Shown one piece after another: positions 17,115 through 26,264 of a stretch of DNA of 58,098 nt. The notes beneath the pieces are model-generated. The model did no database searches and was not told where the DNA came from. It saw only the letters and a program-made list of their open reading frames with translations. How positions within the stretch are numbered: the first letter of the stretch is position 1; each line of letters opens with the position of its first letter. Both the position numbers and the translations under genes were made by a program. The stretch is from Candidatus Zixiibacteriota bacterium (GTDB taxonomy: Bacteria; Zixibacteria; MSB-5A5; GN15; FEB-12), in the NCBI GenBank assembly GCA_020351995.1, contig CP070674.1, forward strand, positions 1,859,219 to 1,917,316, given 5' to 3'.

Positions 17115-18173
17115 TTATAACCAGCGCTTGAACAGTTTGAGAATACCCTGATCCCAGCCGACGCGGTGAGTAATACCCGCCTTCTGAGTGAGCAACTCCT
17201 CCTTGTGCTCAAGGTACCATTTGTGTGAGGCTATCAAAGCGTCCTGGTTGGAATAATTTGATTTCCAGCCGAGTTTCTTTTCGATCTTTTCAGTCGAAAC
17301 GTACGAATCCTTGTCGGCGGTACCGTACACCCATTTATAAAGCGGAGATATCTTCAAAAACTCAAAGACAGCCAGCGCGCCTTTGACCAGTTTGGCCGGG
17401 GTCGGCATAACCCGTGAACCGCTTCCCGCAAAATCACACAGCGCGCCCACATCGAGCTTGACCTTGTCATACATCTGAGCGCCGACGTTGAAGGTGTCGT
17501 TGACAACGTCGCGCGGAGCGGTGGAGGCCAGGACGATGGCGTCAATCAGGTCGGTTACTTCGAGAAGCTGGTAAAGATTCTCGCCTTTGCCTATAATCGG
17601 GATACGCTTGCCGCAGTCAACCCAGTCGTACAGTATCTGAAACACGCCCAGGCGTGCCGTACCGATGAAAGTCTTGGGGCGAATGACCGGGACGCACATT
17701 CCTTTTTCACGGAATTCCTCACAGACGCCCTCGCCGGCGATTTTGCTCTCGCCGTAGGCACCGACACCGATAAGGGGGTCATCTTCGACCAGCGGGTGTT
17801 TCTCCGGTACACCATACACGGCCGTGGAACTGATGAATATGACTCGTTCGACGTTACATTTCTGAGCCTGTTCGAGAGTGTTTCTCACGCCCGCAATATT
17901 GGTCGAGTATATCTCCGGCTTGGGCCAGAGTGGCAGGGCCGCGGCACAATGCACGATGATATCTATTTTGTTATCATGAATAAGGCGATACATGCCCTCG
18001 GCGTCACGCACATCCTGGTTAACCAGCAGCATGTCATCGGTGTACTCAGCTTCCAGAAAAGGAGCGATATCGTTCATGGCCAGAAAGGCCACGCCGAACC
18101 GCGGTAGATTCATCGCCAGGTGGTAGCCCAGAAAACCGGCGCCTCCGGTGACCAGTACTCTTTTACCTTTCAT
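17115..18173 (-). CDS. NAD-dependent epimerase/dehydratase (extended SDR)
   Basis: This 352-residue extended short-chain dehydrogenase starts with MKGKRVLVTGGAGFLGYHLA, the TGGxGFxG dinucleotide site. The catalytic pieces are SSTAVYG near residue 117 and the YGESK motif (Tyr-x-x-x-Lys) near residue 142. RPKTFIG follows. The C-terminal substrate-binding part ends with KIEKKLGWKSNYSNQDAL, typical of nucleotide-sugar epimerases. The sugar nucleotide cannot be named from sequence. A short C-terminal tail (GITHRVGWDQGILKLFKRWL) may be amphipathic. The start has an AAAGGAACTG ribosome site. It may act in surface polysaccharide synthesis, but no such cluster is adjacent. Confidence 0.85.
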   Translation of the reverse strand: MKGKRVLVTGGAGFLGYHLAMNLPRFGVAFLAMNDIAPFLEAEYTDDMLLVNQDVRDAEGMYRLIHDNKIDIIVHCAAALPLWPKPEIYSTNIAGVRNTLEQAQKCNVERVIFISSTAVYGVPEKHPLVEDDPLIGVGAYGESKIAGEGVCEEFREKGMCVPVIRPKTFIGTARLGVFQILYDWVDCGKRIPIIGKGENLYQLLEVTDLIDAIVLASTAPRDVVNDTFNVGAQMYDKVKLDVGALCDFAGSGSRVMPTPAKLVKGALAVFEFLKISPLYKWVYGTADKDSYVSTEKIEKKLGWKSNYSNQDALIASHKWYLEHKEELLTQKAGITHRVGWDQGILKLFKRWL

Positions 18174-18212
18174 CAGTTCCTTTCATCACAAATCTCACGA
18201 GAGACTAAGACG

Positions 18213-18240
18213 ACAAAACCGTCATATTAAAATGACGGTT
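18213..18240 (-). terminator. Hairpin terminator of the M14 peptidase gene
   Basis: A 9-bp perfect stem (18217-18225 with 18232-18240) with a six-base AT loop is followed on the minus strand by TTTTG. It lies between the peptidase stop and the epimerase start. Confidence 0.6.
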
Positions 18241-18291
18241 CTGCCATAATATAATCAATGATTCACAAAACGCAAGCGCCGACAGCTCGGA

Positions 18292-21138
18292 TTAGCCCTC
18301 CTTATCATACGGTTCTTCGCCGTAGGTGCCCATTCCCGGACCGTACAGAATAGCATTGATGAACATCTTACGGGTACCGTAGAAATAAGCCCGCGGATTA
18401 GGATCACCGGCAAACAGGATAATCTGCCCCTTGCCGTGCCGCTCGCGGGTGGCGTAAGCCGTGCCGGCCCAGCGTTCGCGCGCTTCGGGCCACAGCAGTC
18501 CTGACATGCGCAACTTGTTCTGGTCCGGGCACAGCCTGGCCGAGGTCTGGACATGTTCACCCGGCATTAAGGCATTGTGAGTGTATAGTGAGACGGGAAC
18601 ACGTTTCTTCATGCCAAAAGCCAGCCAGTCTTCGGTATCGAGGTCGGCTCTCATAATGACACCCCGGGGGAAGAAGCGGCGTTGCCATTCGTCGCGGTCT
18701 TCAAGTTCCTCCTTACCGGCCGGGGGAGCCTTTTCTTCGGGCTCCTCTTTCTTCGCCGTCACTTTATCGGGGTGCCACAGTGCCATGGTGTCGACCTGGG
18801 GAGCCTCGGCCTGAATCTCTCGCTTGAGGACCTTGTCAAAATCTTTGAGCTTGTCCAGTACCTGCCGTTTAAGTCTGACTCCACTGAGACCCGTGGTGGT
18901 GTCGGCGGCCCAGAATGCCGAGTTGCCCGTGCAAACCAGAATTCCGCCATCGGAGACCCACTCAGACAGCCGGTTAGCGCCGTGCTTGCCAAGAACGTGT
19001 TCAAACCCTCCCCACCAGGATGAGGGAATGATTAACACATTGTAACGGGAGAGATCACTGTAAGCCAATGACTGAATGCGGATAATGGAGTGGGGTATTT
19101 CGAGTTCCCGGTCGATGGCAAACCAGAGTGATCCAAAAGAACCGCCGCTGAGCGGTTCCCCGCTGACAAGAGCTATCTTCGGAGCGTTCAATAAACGGAA
19201 TGTGCCGGCTCCCAGATAAGAGCCGCTGGTCGACATGGCGGTATTGACTCCGTAGACATTGATCCCGACCTCACCAGCCAGTCTTTGCAGGACGGAAACC
19301 AGATCGTCGGGGTTACCGCGCTTGCGCAGAACAAGCGAACCGGGAAGGTAGTCGCGCCCCTCGATCGAAAACGGTTTCTGGGAAGCGTAGATCATCAACT
19401 CTTCGCCGAACATCCGGTTGAGCATCCGATAAGTTTTTTCGCCTTCCATATTGATTACGAAACCGAACTGCGCCTCGGGGTTGAACAGCTTTCCGATAGA
19501 AGTTGTTACTTCGGTTACCAGCTCTGTGGATACCGCCAGCGGAGATTTAGTTTCATAGGCATCTATGTCATAGGCCAGCGGGGTTGACCAGCCCGAGACA
19601 TCGTATATGCGAGTATCGCCGTATTTCTCCAGTTCTCGCCTTTCTTCTTTGAGAAATTCCAGTTTGAGGTGGGGGTCAAACTCACATATGGCCTTAATAA
19701 GATTGCCGTGGGTTTGATCGGTTTTGACGATGTAGGAACCCGAAGGGAATTTCTTTGAAGCGTGTTCCTCGTGATAAATATCTACCGCCGAGCGGACGGT
19801 GAAGTCCTCTTTGGCCCGATGAATCTGAATGCCCTGACCGAGAAGGGAGCTTATAAACCGGTTCATCTTCAACTCGTCGCTGTCGGGAACGAACAGGTAG
19901 GCAAGGCCGGATCGGTGGCCTTCGCTGACAATATCCTGCCGGGCCTGCCAGTAGTCGCGTATAATCTCGCGGCGATTGTTGGCGAGCGTGCGAAGATTCG
20001 CCAGTGAAGAGGTAAACTGATGGTTGACTGCCTCATGGTAGGTAAGCAGGTAGTCGTCTTCCTGCCGGACAACCCCACCGTCGACGCCAGCCTGCTCATA
20101 CAGAATACCAACCGCCCCCAAGAAAGTTAGCCACTGTGAGCCATAACCGGGGTACCAGTGTTCGTGCCATTCTTTGACATAATACGGCCATCCCCGCTGA
20201 TCGAACGCGAGGCCCTGATCGCGACTGAAAATTTCCCACCATTTGAACACGTTTTCCGGTGTGTTGTAGTTAATAGGCTGACGTGGCGGCGAGAAGAGAT
20301 AGTTATCATCGGCTCCCATTTCATGGGCGTCGACTACAAGCTGCGGATTCCAATCCAGCTGGGTTTTGACTCGTCCTTTAGTCTCTGGCTGAGTTAGCAG
20401 GATCCAGTCGCGGTTCAGGTCGAACAGGTAGTGGTTGCCGCGGCCCCAGGGCCAGACACCGCCATGCTGCTGAGCCTCCATATCATAATTGGGGACATAG
20501 CTCTTATAGGTTTGAAGCATCGAGAGCGCGCGTTCGCGGCCGTCGGGATTCTCGCATGGGTCAAGGATTATCAAGACGTTATTAAGCAGGTGCATCGTGG
20601 CCGAGTCGGTCCCGGCGGCAAGCTGATAGGCGAGTTGGACGGCGGCGTCGGTACCCGAGTATTCATCGCCATGGATGCTGTAGCCCAGCCAGGCCGTGGC
20701 CGGAAGATTCTCAACGAAAGCGTCCACTTCGGCCCTGGATTTCAGACCATCGGCGGAGGCCAGTTGGGCCGTTCTGGCTTTAATTTCCTGAAGTTTGCCT
20801 ATGTTCTCGGGTGTTCCTATAAACAGATTGTACTGGCTCCTGCCTTCGTGGGTGCTGCCGTGTGTTTCTATCAGCACCCGGTCCGAGGCTCCAGCCAGAA
20901 TTTCCAGATAGTTGATGATTTCATCAAATCGCGCTGGCCAGGAACCGACAGGATGCTTTAAATAATCATTCGGTTTGGGAATGGACTCGTCATAGGTCCC
21001 GTCGGGATAGAACGGTACCGTATCAACCGGCAGAACGTACGAATACGAGGGATGAGCCGAGGCGCCGACATCCGCGGCACCGGCCGTAATGATTATGGAA
21101 ATCAGACAGATCGCGACTGAAGGTAATTTGTGAGACAT
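18292..21138 (-). CDS. Secreted M14-family zinc carboxypeptidase, large form
   Basis: This 948-residue protein has a signal peptide (LPSVAICLISIIITAGAADVGAS) and an M14 metallopeptidase domain at residues ~50-380. Zinc ligands are seen as IHGDEYSG (His..Glu) near residue 175 and VVDAHEMG near 270. NPDGRERA gives the substrate arginine region, and YEQAG near 350 carries the likely catalytic glutamate. A middle region follows (380-640). At ~650-760 a Rossmann-like part (KIALVSGEPLSGG, LIIPSSWWGG, GILVCTGNSAFWA) resembles class I glutamine amidotransferase folds. A Lys/Glu-rich linker and a last beta domain follow. It probably trims peptides outside the cytoplasm. The AAGGAGTTCTCC ribosome site fixes the start. 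Confidence 0.88.
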   Translation of the reverse strand: MSHKLPSVAICLISIIITAGAADVGASAHPSYSYVLPVDTVPFYPDGTYDESIPKPNDYLKHPVGSWPARFDEIINYLEILAGASDRVLIETHGSTHEGRSQYNLFIGTPENIGKLQEIKARTAQLASADGLKSRAEVDAFVENLPATAWLGYSIHGDEYSGTDAAVQLAYQLAAGTDSATMHLLNNVLIILDPCENPDGRERALSMLQTYKSYVPNYDMEAQQHGGVWPWGRGNHYLFDLNRDWILLTQPETKGRVKTQLDWNPQLVVDAHEMGADDNYLFSPPRQPINYNTPENVFKWWEIFSRDQGLAFDQRGWPYYVKEWHEHWYPGYGSQWLTFLGAVGILYEQAGVDGGVVRQEDDYLLTYHEAVNHQFTSSLANLRTLANNRREIIRDYWQARQDIVSEGHRSGLAYLFVPDSDELKMNRFISSLLGQGIQIHRAKEDFTVRSAVDIYHEEHASKKFPSGSYIVKTDQTHGNLIKAICEFDPHLKLEFLKEERRELEKYGDTRIYDVSGWSTPLAYDIDAYETKSPLAVSTELVTEVTTSIGKLFNPEAQFGFVINMEGEKTYRMLNRMFGEELMIYASQKPFSIEGRDYLPGSLVLRKRGNPDDLVSVLQRLAGEVGINVYGVNTAMSTSGSYLGAGTFRLLNAPKIALVSGEPLSGGSFGSLWFAIDRELEIPHSIIRIQSLAYSDLSRYNVLIIPSSWWGGFEHVLGKHGANRLSEWVSDGGILVCTGNSAFWAADTTTGLSGVRLKRQVLDKLKDFDKVLKREIQAEAPQVDTMALWHPDKVTAKKEEPEEKAPPAGKEELEDRDEWQRRFFPRGVIMRADLDTEDWLAFGMKKRVPVSLYTHNALMPGEHVQTSARLCPDQNKLRMSGLLWPEARERWAGTAYATRERHGKGQIILFAGDPNPRAYFYGTRKMFINAILYGPGMGTYGEEPYDKEG

Positions 21139-21229
21139 GGAGAACTCCTTATTGCTGTTACACTCTGGTACAAGCAGTTAATAAACCCCAAAGACGGGGA
21201 CGTGTAAAGTGGAAATTGAGAACGCCGCC

Positions 21230-22315
21230 CTATTCGTCGATGTTCTGGGCGAGGTCGGCCCCGGCTTCCGGATGCAGTTTAAACTCAAATATCTTTAGCA
21301 GGGTAATGAACACCGCCGCGATCAATGGGCCGAGCACAATCCCGAGCAGACCAAAGATATAAATGCCTCCGAGGATCGTGAAAAACAGCATTAGTGGATG
21401 CATCGAGGTCCGGCCGGAAATGAGAAGGGGCCGAAGGACGTTATCCACCTGGCTGATAACCACGGTGCCGATGATAATGACGATCAGGCCTTTGACGTAG
21501 GAACCGCCGATTATCAGAATCAGCCCGGCCGGGATGTACACGATGAATGCCCCCACGAACGGAATTATCGATAGAAAGGCCATGATAGCACCCCAGAAGA
21601 CCGCGGATGGAATGCCGACAATGGCAAAGAGTATGCCGCCGATCAGTCCCTGTATCATGGCCACGACCACACCGCCATACATTGTAGCCTGAATAACCTC
21701 CTGCAACTGACGGAAAGTCATGTTAATCTGGCTCACCTCAAGAGGCATCAGCCTTTTGATTTTGTGAATGACTAGCTCACCGTCTTTGAAGAAATAGTAC
21801 ATGGTAAATACCATAAGGGCGAAATAAAACACCAGTCGGGTGGCGTTGGTAATGAGCCAGCTTGTCTGGTTCAGGATGACACCGCTGACACTCTCCATTG
21901 ACTGCTTAATTATCTGGTCCAGGTTGATCTTCGACAGGTCATAATATTTGGACAGTTTTGCTTTGGCGGCTTCGATCCAGGGAAGATCTATCGACAGCAT
22001 TTGCTGAAGCTCGCCGCTTTTATACATGGCGTTGACCTTGGCCACGGCGTTGGCGGCTTCACTTACCAGCGCCACAAACAGGTAGGTAACGGGCCCTATA
22101 ATCAGGATGATAATCAAAATGCATACGATGAGTGACGATAGCCCGCGGTACTTGACTATAGGAAGTAGCTTCTCGTAAAGCGGGAAGAACAATATTGCGA
22201 ATACTGCGGCCCATGCGATGGGAATAAAGAACGGAACGATCAACTGGTAGAACAGATAGAAAATAGCCGCCGCAATCAAAAAAAACAGCGAGACTAATAT
22301 ATACTCTCGTTTCAT
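21230..22315 (-). CDS. AI-2E family transporter (PerM-type membrane protein)
   Basis: This 361-residue integral membrane protein follows the AI-2E/PerM layout. There are two to three N-terminal membrane helices (ILVSLFFLIAAAIFYLFYQL, IAWAAVFAILFFPLYEKLLP), then an external segment at residues 85-160. A block of helices follows with the conserved region GGILFAIVGIPSAVFWGAIM, the PFVGAFIVYIPAGLILI motif and the C-terminal HPLMLFFTILGGIYIFGLLG. Members export small molecules or ions, and only a few are linked to autoinducer-2. An AGAGGACACGGCGG ribosome site supports the start. It appears monocistronic, 91 bases upstream of the M14 peptidase gene on the same strand. Confidence 0.88.
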   Translation of the reverse strand: MKREYILVSLFFLIAAAIFYLFYQLIVPFFIPIAWAAVFAILFFPLYEKLLPIVKYRGLSSLIVCILIIILIIGPVTYLFVALVSEAANAVAKVNAMYKSGELQQMLSIDLPWIEAAKAKLSKYYDLSKINLDQIIKQSMESVSGVILNQTSWLITNATRLVFYFALMVFTMYYFFKDGELVIHKIKRLMPLEVSQINMTFRQLQEVIQATMYGGVVVAMIQGLIGGILFAIVGIPSAVFWGAIMAFLSIIPFVGAFIVYIPAGLILIIGGSYVKGLIVIIIGTVVISQVDNVLRPLLISGRTSMHPLMLFFTILGGIYIFGLLGIVLGPLIAAVFITLLKIFEFKLHPEAGADLAQNIDE

Positions 22316-22806
22316 CCGCCGTGTCCTCTGTTTGTGCTATTGGAATCTATGGGACGCTGGTTTCACAGGCAACATTTTAAATTTTCTGCGATGCGACTAC
22401 CGACATAGTTGACCTGGAAAACAGCGTTATCAGTCGCATCCGGTTCGATGGGGTCTTACGCTGTGCGAAATGCGCCGGGGATACGGGAACGAGCCGATAT
22501 GGACCCTTTAAGTCATTGTTATAGAATAGATTACTTGACAATAAGGGATGTGCCGGTAAGGCCGGGAAATTTGGGTATCGGCAGGGGATGATAGTCCGGA
22601 TTGGTCTACTGAGGTCATTGGGGTTTATAATACGGCTAATCTATACTAAATCGGTCGCTTTTGTTCCGGGCGAGAAATATAAGCAATTGGCGTAAAGTAT
22701 TTTAAGTATTCGACGATTATAAAACTATGTCAATTGTGAACTGCGCGCATCGGTTTAGCCATATCCGGTGCCCGTAACCTTTAACTTGTGAAACAAGGAG
22801 AGAATT
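22316..22806. other. Divergent intergenic region, no gene seen
   Basis: These 491 bases lie between the AI-2E gene and the basic SANT protein. I see no convincing gene; the only sizeable frame (22409-22591) lacks family features and a ribosome site. AT-rich parts contain a TTGACA at 22535 without a matching -10 and TATAAT at 22626 without a good -35, so I cannot assign a promoter. The last 20 bases hold the ribosome site AACAAGGAGAGAATT of the next gene. Confidence 0.5.
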
Positions 22807-23196
22807 ATGGCTAGGCGTAAAACCAGAACCAGTCGCAAAGCAGTCCGTCGCTCTCGTAAGGCCTGCCGCCCGTGGAGCCGCGAGGAAATCGCATTCATGC
22901 GCAAATGGTACCGTCGGTACGAGACTGCCTGGGTTGCCCGTCAGCTCGGTCGTTCCGTGTACTCGGTTCGCTACAAAGCGGTCGATCTGAACATTCGCAA
23001 GGCGAAGCCCTCTATCTGGAAAGGTCAGAAGGGTCCCGTCAATGCGTTCCGTAAGACCAGCTGGCGCAAGCCTACCTCCCGTAAGACCGCGTCAAGGCGC
23101 AGAACTTCTCGCTCTCGCTCCTGGCGTGCTACCTCTCGTCGCCGCACGACCCGCAGGGCCAGACCCCGTCGGAAGGCGCGTCGTCGCTCGAGGTAA
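22807..23196 (+). CDS. Small basic protein: Myb/SANT-like domain plus Arg/Ser-rich protamine-like tail
   Basis: This 129-residue protein has three parts. The N-terminal 20 residues are basic. Residues ~21-65 form a Myb/SANT-type helix-turn-helix (PWSREEIAFMRKWY, then VARQLGRSVYSVRYKAVDL), of the kind whose last helix enters the DNA groove. From about residue 66 the chain is a low-complexity tail of Arg, Lys, Ser and Thr (SRKTASRRRTSRSRSW, RRRTTRRARPRRKARRR). The tail resembles bacterial histone H1-like or protamine-like tails, and I infer a nucleoid-associated or chromatin-compacting role. A strong ribosome site (AAGGAGAGAATT) and its own terminator suggest a well-expressed single gene. The S/T-R repeats could be phosphorylated, which is speculation. 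Confidence 0.75.
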   Translation: MARRKTRTSRKAVRRSRKACRPWSREEIAFMRKWYRRYETAWVARQLGRSVYSVRYKAVDLNIRKAKPSIWKGQKGPVNAFRKTSWRKPTSRKTASRRRTSRSRSWRATSRRRTTRRARPRRKARRRSR

Positions 23197-23243
23197 GCTG
23201 CTATCCGAAGCTTGAATTAGACAATACTCGGATTAGTAATTAG

Positions 23244-23272
23244 AACCCGCCTTGAATGAAGGCGGGTTTTTT
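23244..23272 (+). terminator. Rho-independent terminator of the basic SANT protein gene
   Basis: A 10-bp perfect stem (23244-23253 with 23259-23268), a five-base loop and a six-T tail. Confidence 0.9.
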
Positions 23273-23328
23273 ATGTCGGCATAATAGGGGTCGAGGTGTA
23301 TATTTCAAACACCCGATATGGAGGAAAT

Positions 23329-23676
23329 ATGGCGGTAATCAAGTATGATGAGATTGAGATGTCCAATGTGATCATGGACGGTGCCAGCAACGTGTTCAAG
23401 GCTGTAGTAATTGGCCGGGGTGAGGGGTGGGACAGTCACGCGATGCGACTCTTCCGCCTGGGTGCGGACGGCCAAACGCCCGAACATCAACATGACTTTG
23501 AACATGTCGTCTACGCGGTATTCGGGAGTGGCAAGCTTATCATCGGCGATGAAACGCATGATCTGGAAAAAGGGGATTTCGCGTTCGTACCCCCCAACGC
23601 CACACATCAATTCAGAAATCCCGGAGACGGTGACTTTGAGTTCATTTGTGTTGTCCCGGACAGGGGCGAGTACTGA
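23329..23676 (+). CDS. Single-domain cupin protein
   Basis: This 115-residue protein is one cupin barrel. Cupin motif 1 is seen as PEHQHDFEHVVYAVFGSGKL (residues ~46-65, with the metal-binding His, His and Glu pattern). Motif 2 is DFAFVPPNATHQFRNPGD, with its single His. It probably binds a divalent metal. Whether it is an enzyme, a sugar-binding protein or a storage fold cannot be said. I chose the ATG at 23329 because GGAGGAAAT lies directly before it; an upstream in-frame ATG at 23296 lacks a ribosome site. It is convergent with the superoxide dismutase gene, and both may use the hairpin between them. Confidence 0.85.
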   Translation: MAVIKYDEIEMSNVIMDGASNVFKAVVIGRGEGWDSHAMRLFRLGADGQTPEHQHDFEHVVYAVFGSGKLIIGDETHDLEKGDFAFVPPNATHQFRNPGDGDFEFICVVPDRGEY

Positions 23677-23684
23677 ACGGCGGG

Positions 23685-23718
23685 CAAAAGAAAAGCCACT
23701 CACCGTAGCGAGTGGCCC
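23685..23718 (-). terminator. Terminator of the superoxide dismutase gene
   Basis: A 7-bp stem (23695-23701 with 23710-23716) is followed on the minus strand by CTTTTCTTTTG. It lies between two convergent genes and may act in both directions. Confidence 0.65.
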
Positions 23719-23738
23719 TCTCACCAAAAGTGAACCTC

Positions 23739-24359
23739 TTACGCGGCCACAGAAGCTTTTTTCGCCTGAAGGTACAGGCTGTTGACTTTTTCCCAGTTGA
23801 TGACGTTGAAGAAGGCTTCAATGTATTCCGGTCGGCGGTTCTGGTATTTCAGGTAATAGGCGTGCTCCCAAACGTCGATACCCAGAATCGGGGTCTTGCC
23901 GATGGTCAAAGGAGAGTCCTGATTCGGTGTTGACATGACTTCCAGGTTACCGTTGTCGACAACGAGCCAGCCCCAGCCGCTGCCGAAGCGCGCCGCCGCC
24001 GCCTTTGAGAATTGTTCTTTGAAGGCATGGAAGCCGCCGAATTTATCGTTGATAGCGTCGATAACCTCACCTCGTGAGGGTGATCCTTTCCGCAGGATCT
24101 CCCAGAAGAAGGTATGGTTGACGTGCCCGCCGCCGTTGTTGCGGACGGCCATGTGGATGTCTTCGGGTACCTGACCCAGGTTGCGGATGAGTTCTTCGGC
24201 CGACATTTTCTGAAGCTCCGGGTATTTTTCCAGAGCGGCGTTCAGATTGTTAACATAGGCCTGATGATGTTTGCTGTGGTGAATCGTCATGGTCTGGGTG
24301 TCGATATACGGCTCCAGGGCATCGTAACTATAAGCCAGTTTTGGCAGTATGTGCGTCAT
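23739..24359 (-). CDS. sodA: Superoxide dismutase, Fe/Mn family (Mn-type features)
   Basis: This 206-residue cytoplasmic enzyme converts superoxide to oxygen and hydrogen peroxide. Metal ligands are seen in [13 protein letters not shown] (first His), [11 protein letters not shown] (second His) and the closing [15 protein letters not shown] (Asp and His). The residues around the metal, GGGH near 77 and STPNQDSPL near 145, fit the manganese-using subgroup better than the iron subgroup. Metal choice cannot be proven from sequence. An AAGGAGGACAAA ribosome site supports the start. Its presence agrees with the aerobic respiratory chain further along the window. Confidence 0.96.
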   Translation of the reverse strand: MTHILPKLAYSYDALEPYIDTQTMTIHHSKHHQAYVNNLNAALEKYPELQKMSAEELIRNLGQVPEDIHMAVRNNGGGHVNHTFFWEILRKGSPSRGEVIDAINDKFGGFHAFKEQFSKAAAARFGSGWGWLVVDNGNLEVMSTPNQDSPLTIGKTPILGIDVWEHAYYLKYQNRRPEYIEAFFNVINWEKVNSLYLQAKKASVAA

Positions 24360-24576
24360 TTTGTCCTCCTTGTATTGAAACCACTTACTGTATTACTGTT
24401 TTAAACAAGATAATTTACGAAGAGTTCCCGGACCCCTGCAATCCATTATCATCATTCGATTTCGGCCCAGACCCCTGACGTTGGAGAAAGGGCGTACGGA
24501 CGGGGAATACCGTTCTACCGGGCGAAAATCGCTTGCCATTTGGACCGGAGGACTTTATTATTGGCCAGAGCGCTTA

Positions 24577-24605
24577 TTGACGATCAGTCAGGTGCTTCAG
24601 ACACT
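24577..24605 (+). promoter_or_regulatory. Possible promoter of tRNA-Lys
   Basis: TTGACG (24577-24582) is followed after 17 bases by GACACT (24600-24605), a weak -10, about nine bases before the tRNA. The distance suits a stable-RNA promoter but the -10 match is poor. Confidence 0.3.
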
Positions 24606-24613
24606 AAAAAAAT

Positions 24614-24686
<73 letters not shown>

Positions 24687-24770
24687 TTTTTTCTATGGTC
24701 GGCGACCGGCTGGAGAGCTCGCTCGCTTTGGAGTTGAAAACCCTGTCCCCAGGCTGTATAATCTGTGGTG

Positions 24771-26216
24771 ATGAATCCAAACCTCGAAGCATATCAGAAT
24801 TACTGGGCGGTTAACGGGGTAGTCTTCAGGCGTTATATAAAGGCGGCGCTGGTGATTACCGCGGTGCTTCTGGGTTATCTTCTGATTGAGGAACATTATC
24901 GTTATTTGATAGTGGCCATCGTGCCGGTGGCGGTGATTATGTGCGTTTCGAACCCGCGCCTGGCCGTTTATCAGTTCATGGTGTTGCTTTTCTCCAATGC
25001 GATGTTCAGTAGGAGCCCGGTGATTTTGTGGCTTGATTTGTCGGCCTGCCTTCTGGTTTGCGCGGCGATGCTGGACTTCTTACTGGAGTATGCACCGCCA
25101 AGGGGATTTCCCAAACTCACCCTGAATTGGGTTTTGCTTCTGGTAGCGCTTTTCATCACATCTGTAGCCGGACACAATTTCATGCTGGGTCTTAAGCCGA
25201 TGGCGCGCATAACCCTTATGGCGGCCACTTTTCTCTCAGTTTACCGGCTCTCGCGGCACTTCACGCTGAGACACCTGGTCACACTCTTCTTCTGGTTGGC
25301 CGTTCTTAATGCTTTTATAGCGCTGTCTCCGCTGGCGGTGTCGCAGCAGGCCGATCGTCTGTTCGGGCTCGGTCGGAAGACACTTGACGATATCATGATG
25401 ATAACGTTGCCGATGGGTCTGGCGTTCTATCTGTGGTCCGACAAGAAGACGGCACCCTTATATTTGCTGGGATCGGGGTTCATATTTCTGACTTTACTGG
25501 CAACCCAATCAAGATTACCGACGATGTTCGCGCTGGCTTTCTCGGCGCTGGTGATGTTTCTGGCCCTCCGTCTCATTGGGCGCAAAAAGGCCTCTGGCGA
25601 AGCCCGATCAGATTCGATCAAATCGCGGGCGACGGTTGTCCGGACTCGACGTCGGACAAAACTCACACTCCTGTTTGGAACGGTCCTGGTCGCGGTGATG
25701 GTGGCGCTTCGACCGGAAGTAATGACTGTCATCTGGCAGAGATTCGAAAGCCTGATCACTCAGACGACCGGGGGAAGCGTGGCACAGCGATTGGTTCTGT
25801 GGGGGAACGCCTGGCATGCTTTCCGGGACAATCCACTCTTCGGTCTGGGGCCGGGTAATTTCGATGTTATCCAGCTCATCTACTATTACCTGCGATTCGA
25901 CCCTATTCAGGTTTACGTTCATGGCCTGTCGGCTCATAATCTGATTCTTCACTACATGGCTGAGACGGGTATTGTGGGCACCTCGGTGCTGATTGCTCTT
26001 CTGATTCGCCAGTTGCGTCTGGCGCGAGCACAATTTAGCGTGGATAAAGCACAAAGTGACCCGGTCATAGCGATTATCCTCTACGTTCTGGCGGCAATGT
26101 TTCTGATTAACGCTTTTTTTGAGGCGGCCTGGATGTGGGGTCAGATGAGCTTCGTCTTCGTATTTTTTCTCGCCCTTATCGTCAGGTCACATGACCGTAC
26201 TTGTTCAGTAAGGTAA
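24771..26216 (+). CDS. O-antigen ligase / Wzy-like polysaccharide membrane protein
   Basis: This membrane protein of about 481 residues has roughly 11-12 hydrophobic segments. Near residue 345 it shows the Wzy_C/WaaL pattern: RLVLWGNAWHAFRDNPLFGLGPGNF, an external loop, then HGLSAHNLILHYMAETGIVG with the conserved His and the Glu-Thr-Gly end. Such proteins join or polymerise lipid-linked glycans on the periplasmic side. A basic cytoplasmic loop (GRKKASGEARSDSIKSRATV) precedes the active region. I chose the ATG at 24771; two GTG codons directly before it are also in frame. No glycan gene cluster surrounds it, so the glycan is unknown. Confidence 0.83.
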   Translation: MNPNLEAYQNYWAVNGVVFRRYIKAALVITAVLLGYLLIEEHYRYLIVAIVPVAVIMCVSNPRLAVYQFMVLLFSNAMFSRSPVILWLDLSACLLVCAAMLDFLLEYAPPRGFPKLTLNWVLLLVALFITSVAGHNFMLGLKPMARITLMAATFLSVYRLSRHFTLRHLVTLFFWLAVLNAFIALSPLAVSQQADRLFGLGRKTLDDIMMITLPMGLAFYLWSDKKTAPLYLLGSGFIFLTLLATQSRLPTMFALAFSALVMFLALRLIGRKKASGEARSDSIKSRATVVRTRRRTKLTLLFGTVLVAVMVALRPEVMTVIWQRFESLITQTTGGSVAQRLVLWGNAWHAFRDNPLFGLGPGNFDVIQLIYYYLRFDPIQVYVHGLSAHNLILHYMAETGIVGTSVLIALLIRQLRLARAQFSVDKAQSDPVIAIILYVLAAMFLINAFFEAAWMWGQMSFVFVFFLALIVRSHDRTCSVR

Positions 26217-26264
26217 GCACCTTCGACCGCGGGACTGCATCAGCCGCATTTTCCGCGTAATCTC

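Noticed and set aside
22409-22591. 60-codon open frame in the intergenic region before the basic SANT gene
   Set aside because: No ribosome site, no recognisable domain, and base use unlike the neighbouring genes; most likely chance.
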